A DNA stretch of 64,000 nucleotides, from assembly GCA_928212115.1 (NCBI GenBank), contig CAKMRJ010005634.1, positions 125,726,699 to 125,790,698 on the forward strand. Direction: 5' to 3'. Numbering within the stretch: position 1 is the stretch's first letter; every line of letters begins with the position of its first letter. The notes under the pieces were generated by a model, which was given only the letters and a program-made list of their open reading frames with translations, was not told where the DNA came from and did not search any database. Below are positions 23,258 to 36,128 of the stretch, in pieces. Source of the DNA: Lactuca virosa (taxonomy: Eukaryota > Streptophyta > Magnoliopsida > Asterales > Asteraceae). A program made the position numbers and the translations under genes.

Positions 23258-26200
23258 TGTCACACCCCGCTAAAGCGGAAACACGAGGCGTGGCAGTATA
23301 AAGGGTTTCATAGCAAAAGTTAAAAGACAACACCAACCATAGTATTAAAAATCATTACAATTTTACAATGGGTTTGAACAACTTTTAAAAGAAATTACAA
23401 TGTAAATTGAAATACAACACATGCGAATGCTCCTAAAAGTGAAGTGTCCCTAAGTGCCACTTACTCGATGATTCCTGAAAAAGCATGTAAAACGAGCGTC
23501 AACTATAAAAATAGTTGGTGAGTACTCACAGATAAACAAAATAATATTGGTTCCATGAATTGAAATCAAAGTTTTGATAAAAGTTTCCAATAATAAAAGT
23601 ATATTGTTAAAATGAGTAAATAAGTTTGTAAAAACAAAGTTCTTTGTCATCATGAGAGATAAGTATGTTGCCCAAATAAGATGCAACATTCATATTCTAA
23701 TGGAAGATAAAGTTCGTTACTCAAACGAGTAAAACAAGTTTCATTGCTAAATGAGCAATCAATTTCGTTGCTACAAGGAGCAAACAATTTCATTGCTAAA
23801 ACATGTATATAAGTTTTCAGTAATAAAAGTTCGTTGTTGTAATGAGAAACAAAGTTCATTGCTATAATTAATAACAAGTTTATTGCTATAAACGAGAAAC
23901 GAGTTTGTATGTGTATGAGCAACAATGAGTCTCAACCAAACCTATGACTGAAGCCCTATCAAGATCTATGCTTATCGTTCCATAGATGAATATGGTATCA
24001 TGCACTCCAGCAATCGGCGCGAGTGAGGAGTTGTCAATTCCTAATAGCGCTATCCATAATGACCATTGACTCAAAGAGTTAATGGTTAGAGATAAGGGGA
24101 AGGCCTTCTTAGTACGATAAGTTCTCATGTTCCGTGTTGCATAGACATACATAGAGAGACATAGCAATAAAATAGCAATCATGTTTGATACAAATCAATT
24201 TAAATACAACATTCAAATAATAGTTTTTTCGGGACATGCTTTTCCACCCCAAAACATAAAAACTGAAAATAGGGGAGTGCGTGAATACTCACAATGCATT
24301 TAGATGATGCAATGATGGCAAATGGTGCTTGAACTACGTTCCACGTGTACCACTACCGATTCCTACAATAATGGTATTCGCTAGTGAGTCTCTAATCGAA
24401 ATCTAACACTAGTATACTTACTACTACAATAGAATTATGCCAATAATGTGTCAAAATTTAATATTGATAAGTTACAAATATTTTTCTGTGGAAATTAAGT
24501 TTCAAAGAATCAATTGTTATATAACAATTTAAGTGGAAAATTTCCATTATTGAAATGTTAATATTTAACATTTTAGAGGTGTTCCAATGATTAAATATTC
24601 AAAACGAAATCAATTTAGTTCTAAACTTTCCCAAACTTTGTATTTCAGTTTTAATTGAAGTCAAAGACCTTAAGATAAATTTTCTTGACTTTTGATTTGT
24701 CTAACTATTTTTCACCATTTAATTTCTTGAATAATCATAAAATCATGGAAAAATAGTAAACTATCATGAAAAATTCTTATAATTTTTGTGTAACTGTTTA
24801 TAGTGACACATAATCTGGGAAAAATATTAATATGTGTTTTCAAAAAGTTTAACACAATTTTCTGATTTTTGTACATTTAAGTGTATTAAATCTTGGGAAA
24901 ATAGAAGAAAAATAGCATACAGAAGATAAAATTCATCAAAATTTTTATGTATCATCCTAACATTATGAGAGTTTCTGGTAAAGTTTCATGAATTTTGGAT
25001 GAGTAAAACTATTTTCCTGTTTTTAGTCCATTATAAACACAAAAATTCAAGAAGAAAAATAGATAACATTTTCAAAAATTCCCAAAATATTTTTCTGAGT
25101 CTTAAATATAAGGTACAAGCTGCGAAAAATAAGAACTAATATTTTCACATTCCCAAAGTGGTTTTTATGATTTATTGGAGCTAAATAAAAGAAAATTAAA
25201 AAACTACACTAAACAGTAACAAAATCATGATGAAACTTAATAAGAGATGTTTATTAACTTAAAGGTCATCCACAAATATTTCCAGAATTATTTACAAGCT
25301 TAAGCATTTTATATGCTTTAACACTCTATTTTATTATTATTTTCATGTAAAAATACAGAAAATATATATTGAGCTGAAAATTTCCAGAATGCATCTTCAA
25401 CCAATTTAATAACAATGAAAAATTGTTTTCTTATTTTTGATGTCGAAAAACATGCCTAAAGGCTCAAACAATTATGGAGAAAACTTGATTCTTGTGATTT
25501 TGGTAAAGATTATTGATGTTACTTTGAGAATTTTTGCAACATGTTACAAAGACTTTTGAATCAAGATCTTTTGTACCTATTAATACATGGTATTAAGAGT
25601 TCAAAATAATTTTTGAATGATTTTTAGTGATGAATAAGTCATTTGAACATGCAACACAAAACAAATGTTCATAAGGAAAGTGCTGTTTGAGCAACATTTT
25701 TGTAAAAATTGGTAAAAATCGAAATGTTGGAATTTTCCAGTGAGGTCAGATGGGTTTGAAAGCTAACTCAAAATATTATATTTCAGAAAAAGAATCACGA
25801 ATTTTGGTTAATAAATGAGTGAGATATGGCAGTTTAAAGTCAGGTAAAGAAATCTGACAGATTGCATGCATGATGATTGGTTAGAAAAGTGAGTTTTCAT
25901 CATTTCCTTGAGTAAATCTTTTGAAATATTTTAAATATATCATGATAAACTCATATTTTAGTCATGTTTCCAGAGATCAAAAGATTAAAAGTTATCAAAA
26001 TGTATACATGCATTTATGAACAAAATTTTGTTTCTCAAAAACTCTTAACTTGAGTTTGATGTTTTAGTCCTAAAATCGATTTTGCACTAAGATCATGAAC
26101 ATGCAACCTTGTTTATCATACATGCATGGTGTTAAAACACATCCATGATGTTCTAAAAACCATTTTAACAAAAAGAAAACAAGTTGTGAAGAAGATGAAG

Positions 26201-27302
26201 AAAGGAGAAAGTGTAAGAAAAATAGCAAAACTTGAAGGAAAAGGAAGTAAAATCGATTTTACCTTCAAGAACACCACAAGATGATGAAGATTTCGAGTTT
26301 GAGGAGTGTTCTTGGGTTTGTTTTCTGGAAAATTTTGTGGTTCTTAGAGGGAGGAAGAGAGAATGGAGTGGTGTTTGGAGAAAAAAAATTAGAGAGAAGG
26401 TAGAGAGAGTTTTCTAGAGAGAGAAAAAAGAGAGATGTGTGTGTGTTGGAGAATGAGAGTGTGAGAGAGATATGGGGAGAGAGGGATCCAAATTTTTGAG
26501 TATAACACCCCTTTCTCATTCATTTAGTTTTATAAAATATAAGTCATTTTATAAAATATCTAAATTTTATATAAAATGTGCACTAAAATCAAGTTTTTTT
26601 ATTCATGAAACCTTGATTTTTGACTTATAAATTAAGAATGAATGTTAATGACTTAAATTTTTATTTTCCTTGATATAATTCCCTAAAATAATTGTTCATA
26701 ATAAGATTTTTATTTATTAGTTTTTTTATGATTTTTATTCATTTTAATTTTATAAAATTTGGTAGTTTTAGGTTTTGGGTCTTTTAGGGTGTTTTGAGAT
26801 TAATAAATCTTTAACATCAAAATCAATAGAATTTGAGACTTTAAATTATCTTGGTATTATAACTCTTTTATAGTTTATAAATAATGTTTGTATGTAATTT
26901 CTTGTTATCGGTTATTGGCATTCTATGTAGTGATTCCGAGATTCAAGCGAAATTGAGGAATCAAGTATACTAGTCCTAGTCTTCAACTTTGACTTAAGTT
27001 TCTATGAGACTTTGACCTAATTTCTACTACTACGTCAAATGCATGATGTGTGTATATGATTCATGAAATGGTGTTCGAGTCAAAGAGTGACCCAAATATG
27101 GATAGTCACTACAGTTAAGTAGTAGTAGAATTCACATATCAATGTGAAATCTAAGTACACTATCATTCGATCCTACTTGTTTCCAAATTTCTAGTAGGTT
27201 ATAACTTAGTTTCTAGTTACTAAGTCTAGTATGTGTCGTGCCTATACGTGCAACTAAGTTTATTCAAATCTAGAACCGACTCGAATTTTGACGGTTGTCA
27301 CA
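23258..27302 (-). mobile_element. Complete 3' LTR of element I (4045 bp)
   Basis: On the minus strand it runs from TGTGACAACCGTC (27302) to GGGGTGTGACA (23258). Its boundary at 27302 is followed by the minus-strand purine tract CAACCAGGGGAGAC. Positions 25240-27302 are repeated at 28230-30279. The GA-rich stretch 26390-26480 is CT-rich on the sense strand and precedes a short open frame present in both copies; it looks like a leader, not a gene. Confidence 0.82.
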
Positions 27303-28229
27303 GTCTCCCCTGGTTGAAAGAATTTCGTCCCGAAATTCAATTCGTGACGTATTCTATTAGAACTTAGCCGAATACAATTGTATAGTTGGAGAGGTTGGTG
27401 ACTTGAAGAGCTCTTTGATTATTTTGGGTTTATTTCCTCAAAGGAAGAACCCAATTCTTTAGCTATAGTCAAATTAATGTTTCCTTAATTCGAGTTCTAC
27501 AATTTAGATTGCGAGAAATTAGGATCATGGAAATCATGATCCGACCATGGCGACCTAGTTGAAAAGATTATCTAGTTAGATATTATCTAACTTAAAAGAA
27601 CGTTATAAGTTTTGCTGAAACACCGACTGCATTGAGCGTTAAATCCGCATTGATCCTCAAGTCGCATTCTAAATTAACACTAAGTGTAAATTCGCCGCCT
27701 AATAAAGAAGATATTAGGAACAATTTGTTCACTTCCGGGTTGGCTACTACATCTAGAAAAGATATATTTTGAAATAAGAAGGGGTAGCACGAATGAAAGA
27801 GAAGCGATTGAGGGTAAGTTCCTAAAAATACGTACTAAGGGTAGGCAACAAAGTTTTGGTACATCTCAAATGTAAAGGCTAATTAAGTGTTGTCGACAAA
27901 ATAAATTACGAAATGATTGAGCATCTCCGAGGCTATAATTACTACTACGGTTACGCTTACAATAATAGAACTATATTCGAAGAATATATATATATTTAGA
28001 GAGCATGTTGGCAAATGGAGGGCGATTAAATTACATTGTGTAGATAGCATTTTAAGTGTTTAGAAGTAATAAAAATTTCACTGTTATCAAAATGTGTGTT
28101 TAGAAATGATAATTAATCTCACTATTATCAAAACATGTAATAATTCCAAGATAATGAAAATACATGTGTGGCGATCAAACGAAGTAGTAAAATAATATAA
28201 AGATTAATTAAGGTTACAGGTTTAAGTCA
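27303..28229 (-). other. Remnant interior of element I
   Basis: Next to the LTR the minus strand has GAATTTCGGGACGAAATTC then a polypurine tract, matching the pol-end-to-LTR junction of gypsy elements. The rest has no open frame or motif that I recognise. A normal interior would be about 5 kb, so most of it, plus the 3' part of the 5' LTR, is gone. Confidence 0.55.
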
Positions 28230-30279
28230 TTAATGAGAGATGTTTATTAACTTAAAGGGTCATCCACAAATATTTTCAGAATTTATTTACAAGCTTAAGC
28301 ATTTTATATGCTTTAAACACTCTATTTTATTATTATTTTCATGTAAAATACAGAAATATATATTGAGCTGAAAATTTCCAGAATTCATCTTCAACCAATT
28401 TAATAACAATGAAAAATTGTTATCTTATTTTTGATGTCGAAAAACATGCCTAAAGGCTCAAATAATTATGGAGAAAACTTGATTCTTGTGATTTTGGTAA
28501 AGATTATTGATGTTACTTTGAGAATTTTTGCAACATGTTACAAAGACTTTTGAATCAAGATCTTTTTGTACCTATTAAATACATGGTATTAAGAGTTCAA
28601 AATAATTTTGAATGATTTTAGTGATGAATAAGTCATTTGAACATGCAACACAAAACAATGTTCATAAGGAAGTGCTGTTTGAGCAACTTTTTGTAAAAAT
28701 TGGTAAAATCGAAATGTTGGAATTTTTCCAGTGAGGTCAGATGGGTTTGAAAGCTAACTCAAAATATTATATTTCAGAAAAAGAATCACGAATTTTGGTT
28801 AATAAATGAGTGAGATATGACAGTTTAAAGTCAGGTAAAGAAATCTGACAGATTGCATGCATGATGATTGGTTAGAAAAGTGAGTTTTCATCATTTCCTT
28901 GAGTAAATCTTTTGAAATATTTTAAATATATCATGATAAACCATATTTTAGTCATGTTTCCAGAGATCAAAAGATTAAAGTTATCAAAATGTATACATGC
29001 ATTTATGAACAAAATTTTGTTTCTCAAAAACTCTTAACTTGAGTTTGATGTTTTAGTCCTTAAAATCGATTTTTGCACTAAGATCATGAACATGCAACCT
29101 TGTTATCATACATGCATGGTGTTAAAACACATCCATGATGTTCTAAAACCATTTTAACAAAAAGAAAAACAAGTTTGAAGAAGATGAAGAAGGAGAAAGT
29201 GTAAGAAAAATAGCAAAACTTGAAGGAAAAGTGAAGTAGAAATCGATTTTACCTTCAAGAACACCACAAGATGATGAAGATTTCGAGTTTAAGGAGTGTT
29301 CTTGGGTTTGTTTTCTGGAAAATTTCGTGGTTCTTAGAGGGAGGAAGAGAGAATGGAGTGGTGTTTGGAGAAAAAAATTAGAGAGAAAGGTAGAGAGAGT
29401 TTCTAGAGAGAGAAAGAAGAGAGATGTGTGTGTGTTGGAGAATGAGCGGTGAGAGAGATATGGGGAGAGAGGGATCCGAATTTTTGAGTATAACACCCCT
29501 TTCTCATTCATTTAGTTTTATAAAATATAAGTCATTTTATAAAATATCTAAATTTTATATAAAATGTGCACTAAAATCAAGTTTTTTTATTCATGAAACC
29601 TTGATTTTTGACTTATAAATTAAGGATGATGTTAATGACTTAAATTTTATTTTCCTTGATTATATTTCCCTGAATTTAATGTTTTTAAGATAATATTATA
29701 AGTTTCAAACTATTTTTATATAATTCTTGATGTCAAATTTTATAAAATTTAGGTTTTAGGGCTTTTAGGGTTTTGAGATTTAATAAATCCTTAGACATCA
29801 AAATCAATAGAATATTTGAGACTTTAAATTATCTTATGGATATAACTCTTTTATAGTTATAATAATGTTTGTAATTTATTTTATCGGTTTATTGGCATTC
29901 TATGTAGTGATTCCGAGATTCCAGCGAAATTGAGGAATCAAGTATACTAGTCCTAGTCTTCAACTTTGACTTAAGTTTCTATGAGACTTTGACCTAATTT
30001 CTACTACTAGGTCAAATGCATGATGTGTGTATATGATTCATGAAATGGTGTTCGAGTCAAAGAGTGAACCAAATATGGATAGTCACTACAGTTAAGTAGT
30101 AGTAGAATTCACATATCAATGTGAAATCTAAGTACACCATCATTCGATCCTACTTGTTTCCAAATTTCTAGTAGGTTATAACTTAGCTTCTAGTTACTAA
30201 GTCTAGTATGTGTCGTGCCTATACGTGCAACTAAGTTTATTCAAATCTAGAATCGACTCGAATTTTGACGGTTGTCACA
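28230..30279 (-). mobile_element. Truncated 5' LTR copy of element I
   Basis: This is a close copy of 25240-27302, ending in the same GGTTGTCACA. Differences are mostly single-base changes in A or T run length, with few substitutions (for example AATGCAT against AATTCAT). The first roughly 2 kb present in the other LTR (23258-25240) is missing here. Confidence 0.85.
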
Positions 30280-30284
30280 TCTAC

Positions 30285-31517
30285 TGCAGCAAATGATCCG
30301 ACATCGACAATGGGGTTGTGTTGCTCCCCCTGAACAACTTGAATTTGAGGATGATGCTCCCCCTGAACTTCTGAACCGGAGATATCAGTGTCATCTTCGT
30401 CCGGAAAGTCAAAGATGTTGGTGTTGCCTTCGTTGTTGTCCGGAATGGGATCGAATTCAACAAATTGATCCGCTACATCTTGGAATCCTTCAACATTTGA
30501 TTCAAGAGAGGGAAGATCATTCTCCCCCTCAACCTGAGAAGGTTGAATTGATTCGGAATCAAATGGAAGAAATGTGGGTGTCAGACCTGAAACATTTTGA
30601 GAGATTGGAGCTACAGTTGATGAGTATTGTCTTCATCGAGATTCGGATTCAAGAATTGTTTCAAATGGTCCGAACAAGGTTTCAAAATCGACTTCATGAA
30701 TTATTTGAGGATTCGGACATCCTGGCAATGGAGCATCAAATTCCATGATGTGGGTTGTGATATGGATTGGGCCAGAATTCCGAACATAGTTGTCATCGAA
30801 GGTGACATCAAAGCTTTCTTCAAGAACACGAGTTCGGCGATTCAGAACTCGGTAATCTTTTGATTTTGTTGAGTATCCAAGAAAGATTACTTCATCGGCT
30901 TTTGGCTGAAATTTCGTGAGTAAATCACGATTGTTTTTGATAAAGCATCGACATCCAAAGACATGTAGAAAATAGATATTCGGCTTACGACCATTCATGG
31001 CTTCGTACGGTGTCATATTGAGGCGTCGATTAATGATGCTTCGATTTTGAGTGAAGCAAGCAGTGGACACGACTTCAGCCGAAAAATAGAGTGGAAGATT
31101 TGCAAAGTTAAGCATCGATCGAGCAGCTTCAAAGAGGATTCTGTTACGTCTTTAGACCACACCGTTTTGTTGAGGAGTGTAGGGAGCTGAGAAATTGTGA
31201 TCAATACCTTTCTCAAAGAGGAATTTCTCAATGGTGACATTGGTAAACTTCGAACCATTATCACATCGGATTCATCGAATAGGCAGTTTGACAAGAACTT
31301 CAATTCCTTTGATAAAGTTGATAAATTACGAGGCTGTTTCTGACTTGAGCCTAAGGAAGAAAACCCAAGTGAACCTTGTAAAATCATCTACAATCACAAG
31401 AATGTATTTCTTGTGATGTAGACTTTCTACAGTGGAGGGTCCATACGGATCTATATGAAGTAGTTCTAACGGTTCCGAGATTGATTTTTCAATGATGACA
31501 GGATGAACTTTCTTCGA
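30285..31517 (-). pseudogene. Integrase and integrase-RT linker of copia H
   Basis: A 160-codon frame (31115-30633) has STACFTQNRSIINRRLNMTP, YEAMNGRKPNIYFLHVFGCR and DEVIFLGYSTKSKDYRVLNR, the C-terminal half of copia integrase. Upstream, 31387-31116 in other frames encodes the core region (RSDNGSKFTN-like, with FLFEKGIDHNFSAPYTPQQN-like text). Below 30633 lies an acidic linker ahead of RT. Several frame changes; integrase catalytic residues cannot all be followed in one frame. Confidence 0.8.
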
Positions 31518-31792
31518 TTACTTCCTACATTCACAGGCAGCACACAGATGATCGTTTTCAAACTTGAGGAGAGGCAGAACTCTGACTATTTCACCGTAAA
31601 CAAGATCATTCATATATCGAAAATTTAGATGAGCAAGCCTTCGATGCCATAACCAACTGACATCAGTAACTGCCTTTGAGAGTGGACATGGTTGAGGTTT
31701 GCCAATGATCATGTTGATATCAAGAGGATACATGTTCTTGTTGCGATTTGACTTGATCAGACATTCTTTCCGGTCTTCGGTCATGACATAGT
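31518..31792 (-). pseudogene. GAG-pre-integrase domain of copia H
   Basis: The frame reads VTDVSWLWHRRLAHLNFRYM then NDLVYGEIVRVLPLLKFEND and HLCAACECRK. The W-HRRLAHLN and C..C pattern is the HHCC-type zinc-binding GAG-pre-integrase domain. Its upstream part is separated by solo LTR J; the ORF continues into the LTR by chance. Confidence 0.85.
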
Positions 31793-32544
31793 TGTTGGGT
31801 TTTGAGCATTCTAACACTCTTATGGTGTACATGCAACCCTATAAACCTTGGATCTCTGTTTTCTCTATTATACATGCAAATATTAACTATTCCAAGGTTT
31901 CATCCTAACTAGCATATTATGAAGCACCTATACTACAAAGTTCTAGTTATATGACATACCTTTTGATGTAGCTTGATGTCTTCAAGCTTTAAGAGCTTAG
32001 CCCCAATAGTGTGGAAGCCTCAAATGGAATCACAAATCACCAAAACACCTTGGAAGAACTTGAGAGAATATGTATGCACACTAAAATCGGCCCACTCTTA
32101 TTTTCACACACTTGGTGCCAATTTTGTGAGCCAAGGACCCTTTATATATTATGGAGGATTAGGGTTACATCCATGTAAACCCTAATACCCATGACCTTTC
32201 ATTTACATAGGATCCATGGGTTAAAATCTCCATGGACCATCCATGAAAGCTTAGCCAAACCTAAATGAACTTGGCCCATTCCATATATATAAGAGTCCAT
32301 ATTTAATTAGTTCTTTTTGATCACTTAATTAATTCTAAATTAATTCTTGATCAATACTAATTAAATAATATGATTCCATATTAATATATTAGAACTTATA
32401 ATATATTAATATAAATCATAAATATACTATTCTCAAAAGACTATCCATATAAATTGTGCCGGTGAAGTGCAACCCAAATGGACCATGCCGGGTCGGGTCA
32501 AGTACATACCAAATATAGTTATGGACTTAGACATTAATCCAACA
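31793..32544 (-). mobile_element. Copia-type solo LTR J in element H
   Basis: It starts TGTTGGGTTTTGAGC and ends AATCCAACA, 752 bp, with exact ATAGT duplications at 31788-31792 and 32545-32549. On the minus strand its start TGTTGGATTAATGTCTAAG is clearly related to the LTR start of copia M, so both belong to related families and the orientation is minus. No interior is present. Confidence 0.88.
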
Positions 32545-32549
32545 ATAGT

Positions 32550-32841
32550 TGTGTTTCTTCCAGAATTCAACTCGACGATTTGCATCAGTAAGTTGAGCCA
32601 CACTAATTAGGTTATGCTTAATGTCAACTACGTATGCCACGTTTGAGATAGAGAAGTTCCCATTGATGAGGACGCCATAACCTCGGATCTGAGAGTTGGA
32701 GTTGTTGCCATACGTGACATAGCCAACATTTGGTGAGAGTTTGAGATCACACAGAAAATCTCTTTGCCCCTTCATGTGCATGGAACAATCACTATCAATA
32801 TACCATATTATATCTTGTTCCGAAGCACAGAGTTCCTGCAA
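32550..32841 (-). pseudogene. Protease region of copia H
   Basis: The frame has IIWYIDSDCSMHMKGQRDFL followed by VGYVTYGNNSNSQIRGYGVL and DIKHNLISVAQLTDANRRVE. The copia retropepsin motif is normally W.LDSGC..HMTG; here DSG is DSD, which would disable the flap-side glycine of the active site. The part downstream continues beyond solo LTR J. Confidence 0.82.
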
Positions 32842-35433
32842 GAATTAGTGAATTTTGGAGTTTTTAGGCTCCGAGTTAGATTTTGGGACTTAGGCATGGG
32901 CTTTGGACTTGGATTGTGACTTTTAAGCAACATGTATCTCGGAAGGCTTGTTCCGAAATCCTTTAGGAAAGATGCAAAATGCAAAAGTCTTTTCATTTAT
33001 CCAGAAATCATATTCAACAACACGGTGTTTCGGAACAACTTTTCTCGAACCGACTGTTTTTGGAGCTGTAGGAATCACAGTTTTACTTGAAGTTGCAATA
33101 TCTTTTTCAACACTTTTAGTTCTCCACTCAGACTTTTGTTTTGAATTCTTTGAAAAATTTTGAGTGACAGTGTTTTTAACAAATCGTTCTTTGTTTGCTG
33201 TTGTTGATGGAACATTTGATTTTGAAGAATGTTGAGGCTAAAAAATCGTACCATCAGATTTAGCAATGAAAACAGAGGAAACAGTCTGAGGAGAGTTATT
33301 TCTTGTGGGACAAGTATCAACAAACTTTTTAGGAATGGGACTGACAACTTTGTTTTAACTACAAAACTAGGAGGAATGGATGGTCTTTTATAAATCTTAA
33401 CAGACGCAAATGTGTTATGGTTCCTAGTAGTTGAGCTTACAGTCTGAGATACTTTCTTTTTGGAATTCTCAATGAACCTGGAGTCTTGTCTTGACCTAAT
33501 TTCCTTTTTGAGTGCATTTTTGGCTTCTATCTTAGGATCGATGATATCTCTTCTATTTAATAAAGGTTTCTTCCTGGAGCCAGATGATGACTTGGAAGTT
33601 TGGACAGCAGATGGGTTGTTAAACTTAGGTTTAATTGGCACTAAGGTGGTTTTTGAAATCACTTGAGAATCGGAAACACAAGAATCAAATGAATATTCTA
33701 CTATGATTTTGTCTTCAACGTCACTATCAAAAGATGCCCAGACAAAATCTGATTTATCCGAGTCAGGCCTAGTTGTCTCCAGGATAATTTCCTCAACAAC
33801 ACAATTGTTAGGAGGACTGTATTTCGAAATTTGAACTATAGTGTTGGGAATGCAAGAGAAAAACTATGAGGTCTGATTCAGGTCCAGGGGTATCAGAGGC
33901 AAAAGAGGCGTGGAATCGGGACATTTAACAACTATTGGTTGAAACTCGGGAATCAGGGATGAGAATCGGTCTGAAGTCTCAGGAAGGGGTGACAATGGAG
34001 AGACAGGGGTATCCGAAAGTTTGTGGTTCGGAATGTCTCCCATAAAATTTAGATTTTGTAACTTCTTCAAGGAACGAGCAATAGGTTTTAGAAACTCGCT
34101 TCCGAGACCAGGTGCTTTAGACCAAGGATGACCTAAAATTGTGAGCCATCTATTCATTTGCATCAAGAATATCTATAGCATTATGCAGAGCATCTATTTT
34201 GGCATTGAGACGTTTGTTATCAAAAATTAAAACATTCCTTTCACAATAAGTGATTTCACATTTGTCCTTAAAAATGATACATTCATCTTTTGACATTACA
34301 AGTTCATATTCTAAAGACTCTATCTTAAGCTTCTTATCCTCGAAACGTAATCTAAGACGACTGAGTTCACTCTTCATCTTCTCACTAGCTTCAATCGCAG
34401 ACTCATAGGCTTTATAAATGATGTTCATATCTAATTGGATCTGGGATAAATATGGTTCACAAGGAGATAAATCAAAATTATTATCAGTAATCATAGATTT
34501 TACCTGTTAAACGATACTTCTACTAAGTGGGTCGTTGGTAGCCATGTAGCAGTAGTTTGGTTCAGCATCATTATAATCTTCCTCTGATCCAGATGACCAG
34601 TAGCCTTTATCACAATCGATTGTTTGTCTTGCCATAAGACACATGTTTCTACCAGTACTCACATCATCTTCATCTCCAGATGACCAATATCCTTCCACAT
34701 CTCTTGACATAGTGATAACGAATGCTTTCTCACTAGCAGCCACTTCTTGGTCTTGACGTGCATAGTATGCAGAGTCCTTGATCTTGGGTTTTTGTGGTGC
34801 TTCAACCAAGCAGCCTTTGGCATAGTGATTTGCATGACCACACTTGTGACAAACGATCTTTGGTTTTTCTTACTTCGGAGTCTCGTGGGATTTCGAAGTA
34901 TGGTTTGGTGTAGAGATGTTGGGTTTATAAGCAGGTGGATTTTCTAAAGGTTTGAGAAATGGTTAGGGATTACTTTGATGAGGAGCTTGGAAATGGTTGT
35001 GATATGGTTTGTGAGTGGGATTGAAGGGACACTTATATTTCATGGAAAGTAAAGCAAACTCTTTTTGAAAGCGTAGTTCGGAGTCCATTGCTTCAGGATC
35101 AAGGTCTCCATCAAACTGATAGTTAGAACTAGTAGGAGCAGGTAAAGTTCGTGGAGAGGGTTAAACAGGTGGAATAATTGGGATAACAGCTTTGAACAGG
35201 TCTAAAACAGAGGGGTTCGAGACGTGAGGATCAAAAGAGCTAACAAGATCAAGAGGACCTCCTGAGATTTCTCTTAAAGTTTGTGCAACATTTGATTCAT
35301 GACCTTGAAGTTCATCAAACAGATGGTAAAGCTTTAGCTTCTTCAGAGATCCATTACTTTGAAGACACGATTTCACATTTCCCCATCCTTTACCAAGACT
35401 ATTTATGAACTTGAGATTGTATTCTAGTAGAGT
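32842..35433 (-). pseudogene. Gag C-terminal region and zinc knuckle of copia H
   Basis: It contains one CCHC knuckle, CHKCGHANHYAKGC, near 34815-34860. Downstream frames at 34494-34150 (VYKAYESAIEASEKMKSELS-like, coiled-coil) and 33662-33075 (basic, Ser/Lys-rich) are typical of the long spacer found between gag and protease in some plant copia elements. Repeated stops, so a pseudogene. It has no other motif that I recognise. Confidence 0.65.
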
Positions 35434-35982
35434 TCAGATAATCACATGAATTTTCATGTTGTTGACGACGATTCGGTATCTGTTAGAGGCCGAGGCAATT
35501 GATTCACTGGGAGTTGTGGTGAAAGTATTGAACTCGTTGACAACAGAAGTCAAGTGCTTATACTTCATGTTTTCTGTTCCCTCGAACAGGTCTTGGAGTG
35601 TGTCCCAAATCTCTTTAGCGGATTTGCACAACTTAATGTGCTCAAATAGAGAAGGAGAACACCAAACACCATTTCAGAAAAAGCAATTTGATCTGCATCC
35701 AATTTCTCGATGTCATCAGCAGTGAGAGGTGCTTGACGCTGTTCTTCCTATCCCATGAGAGTTACAGCAGCATCTCTCACAGTTTGTCTAACTGGGACAT
35801 GTGGACCTTCCTTTACAGATCTCCAGATAGCTTCACCTTTTTTCTTTACCAAGTAAAAACCTTTCCATTCTGACTTTCCAGTGATCATACTCTTCAACAA
35901 CTAGCAATGGGGCACGAGAAAGGCAACCCATGCTATTTGCTATTTGCATTGAATACATTTGTTGAGAATTAGGAGCAGCCAT
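35434..35982 (-). pseudogene. gag: Copia gag (UBN2/DUF4219-type) N-terminal part
   Basis: The ATG at 35982-35980 starts MAAPNSQQMYSMQIANSMGC and continues PLLVVEEYDHWKVRMERFLL, the usual N terminus of copia gag (Y..W...M...L). After a frameshift, 35631-35434 gives KSAKEIWDTLQDLFEGTENM and LTSVVNEFNTFTTTPSESIA, the central UBN2 gag domain. The start is chosen because it follows the leader and primer-binding site in order. Confidence 0.82.
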
Positions 35983-36114
35983 TAAAGTTAAGATATTAGA
36001 GCAGAAGCGGTATATAGAAGAACTTTTATCCTGAACACAGAAATGATCAAAATACCAAGGTAATTTGGAATCAACTATAATCTGTTCTTATGGATTCAAA
36101 GTACAACCACTCAA

Positions 36115-36126
36115 GCTCTGATACCA
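36115..36126 (-). promoter_or_regulatory. Primer-binding site of copia H
   Basis: The minus strand reads TGGTATCAGAGC two bases from the LTR end at 36129, complementary to initiator Met tRNA. Confidence 0.85.
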
Positions 36127-36128
36127 AC

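Larger units (their letters stand above)
23258..30279 (-). mobile_element. Element I: 7-kb LTR retrotransposon with 4-kb LTR and deleted interior
   Basis: It begins TGTCACACCC and ends GGTTGTCACA, with exact TCTAC duplications at 23253-23257 and 30280-30284. Copia H continues on both sides. It consists of one complete LTR (23258-27302), 927 bp of internal sequence and a second, left-truncated LTR copy (28230-30279). No gag or pol frame survives. The relic next to the LTR reads as a gypsy pol end plus polypurine tract on the minus strand, so it is probably a gypsy deletion derivative or a non-autonomous family. Confidence 0.85.

Noticed and set aside
26232..29618. Short frames beginning with a Ser/Phe-rich sequence seen twice
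   Set aside because: They are the same LTR leader of element I in two copies, frame-shifted between copies, without a known domain.
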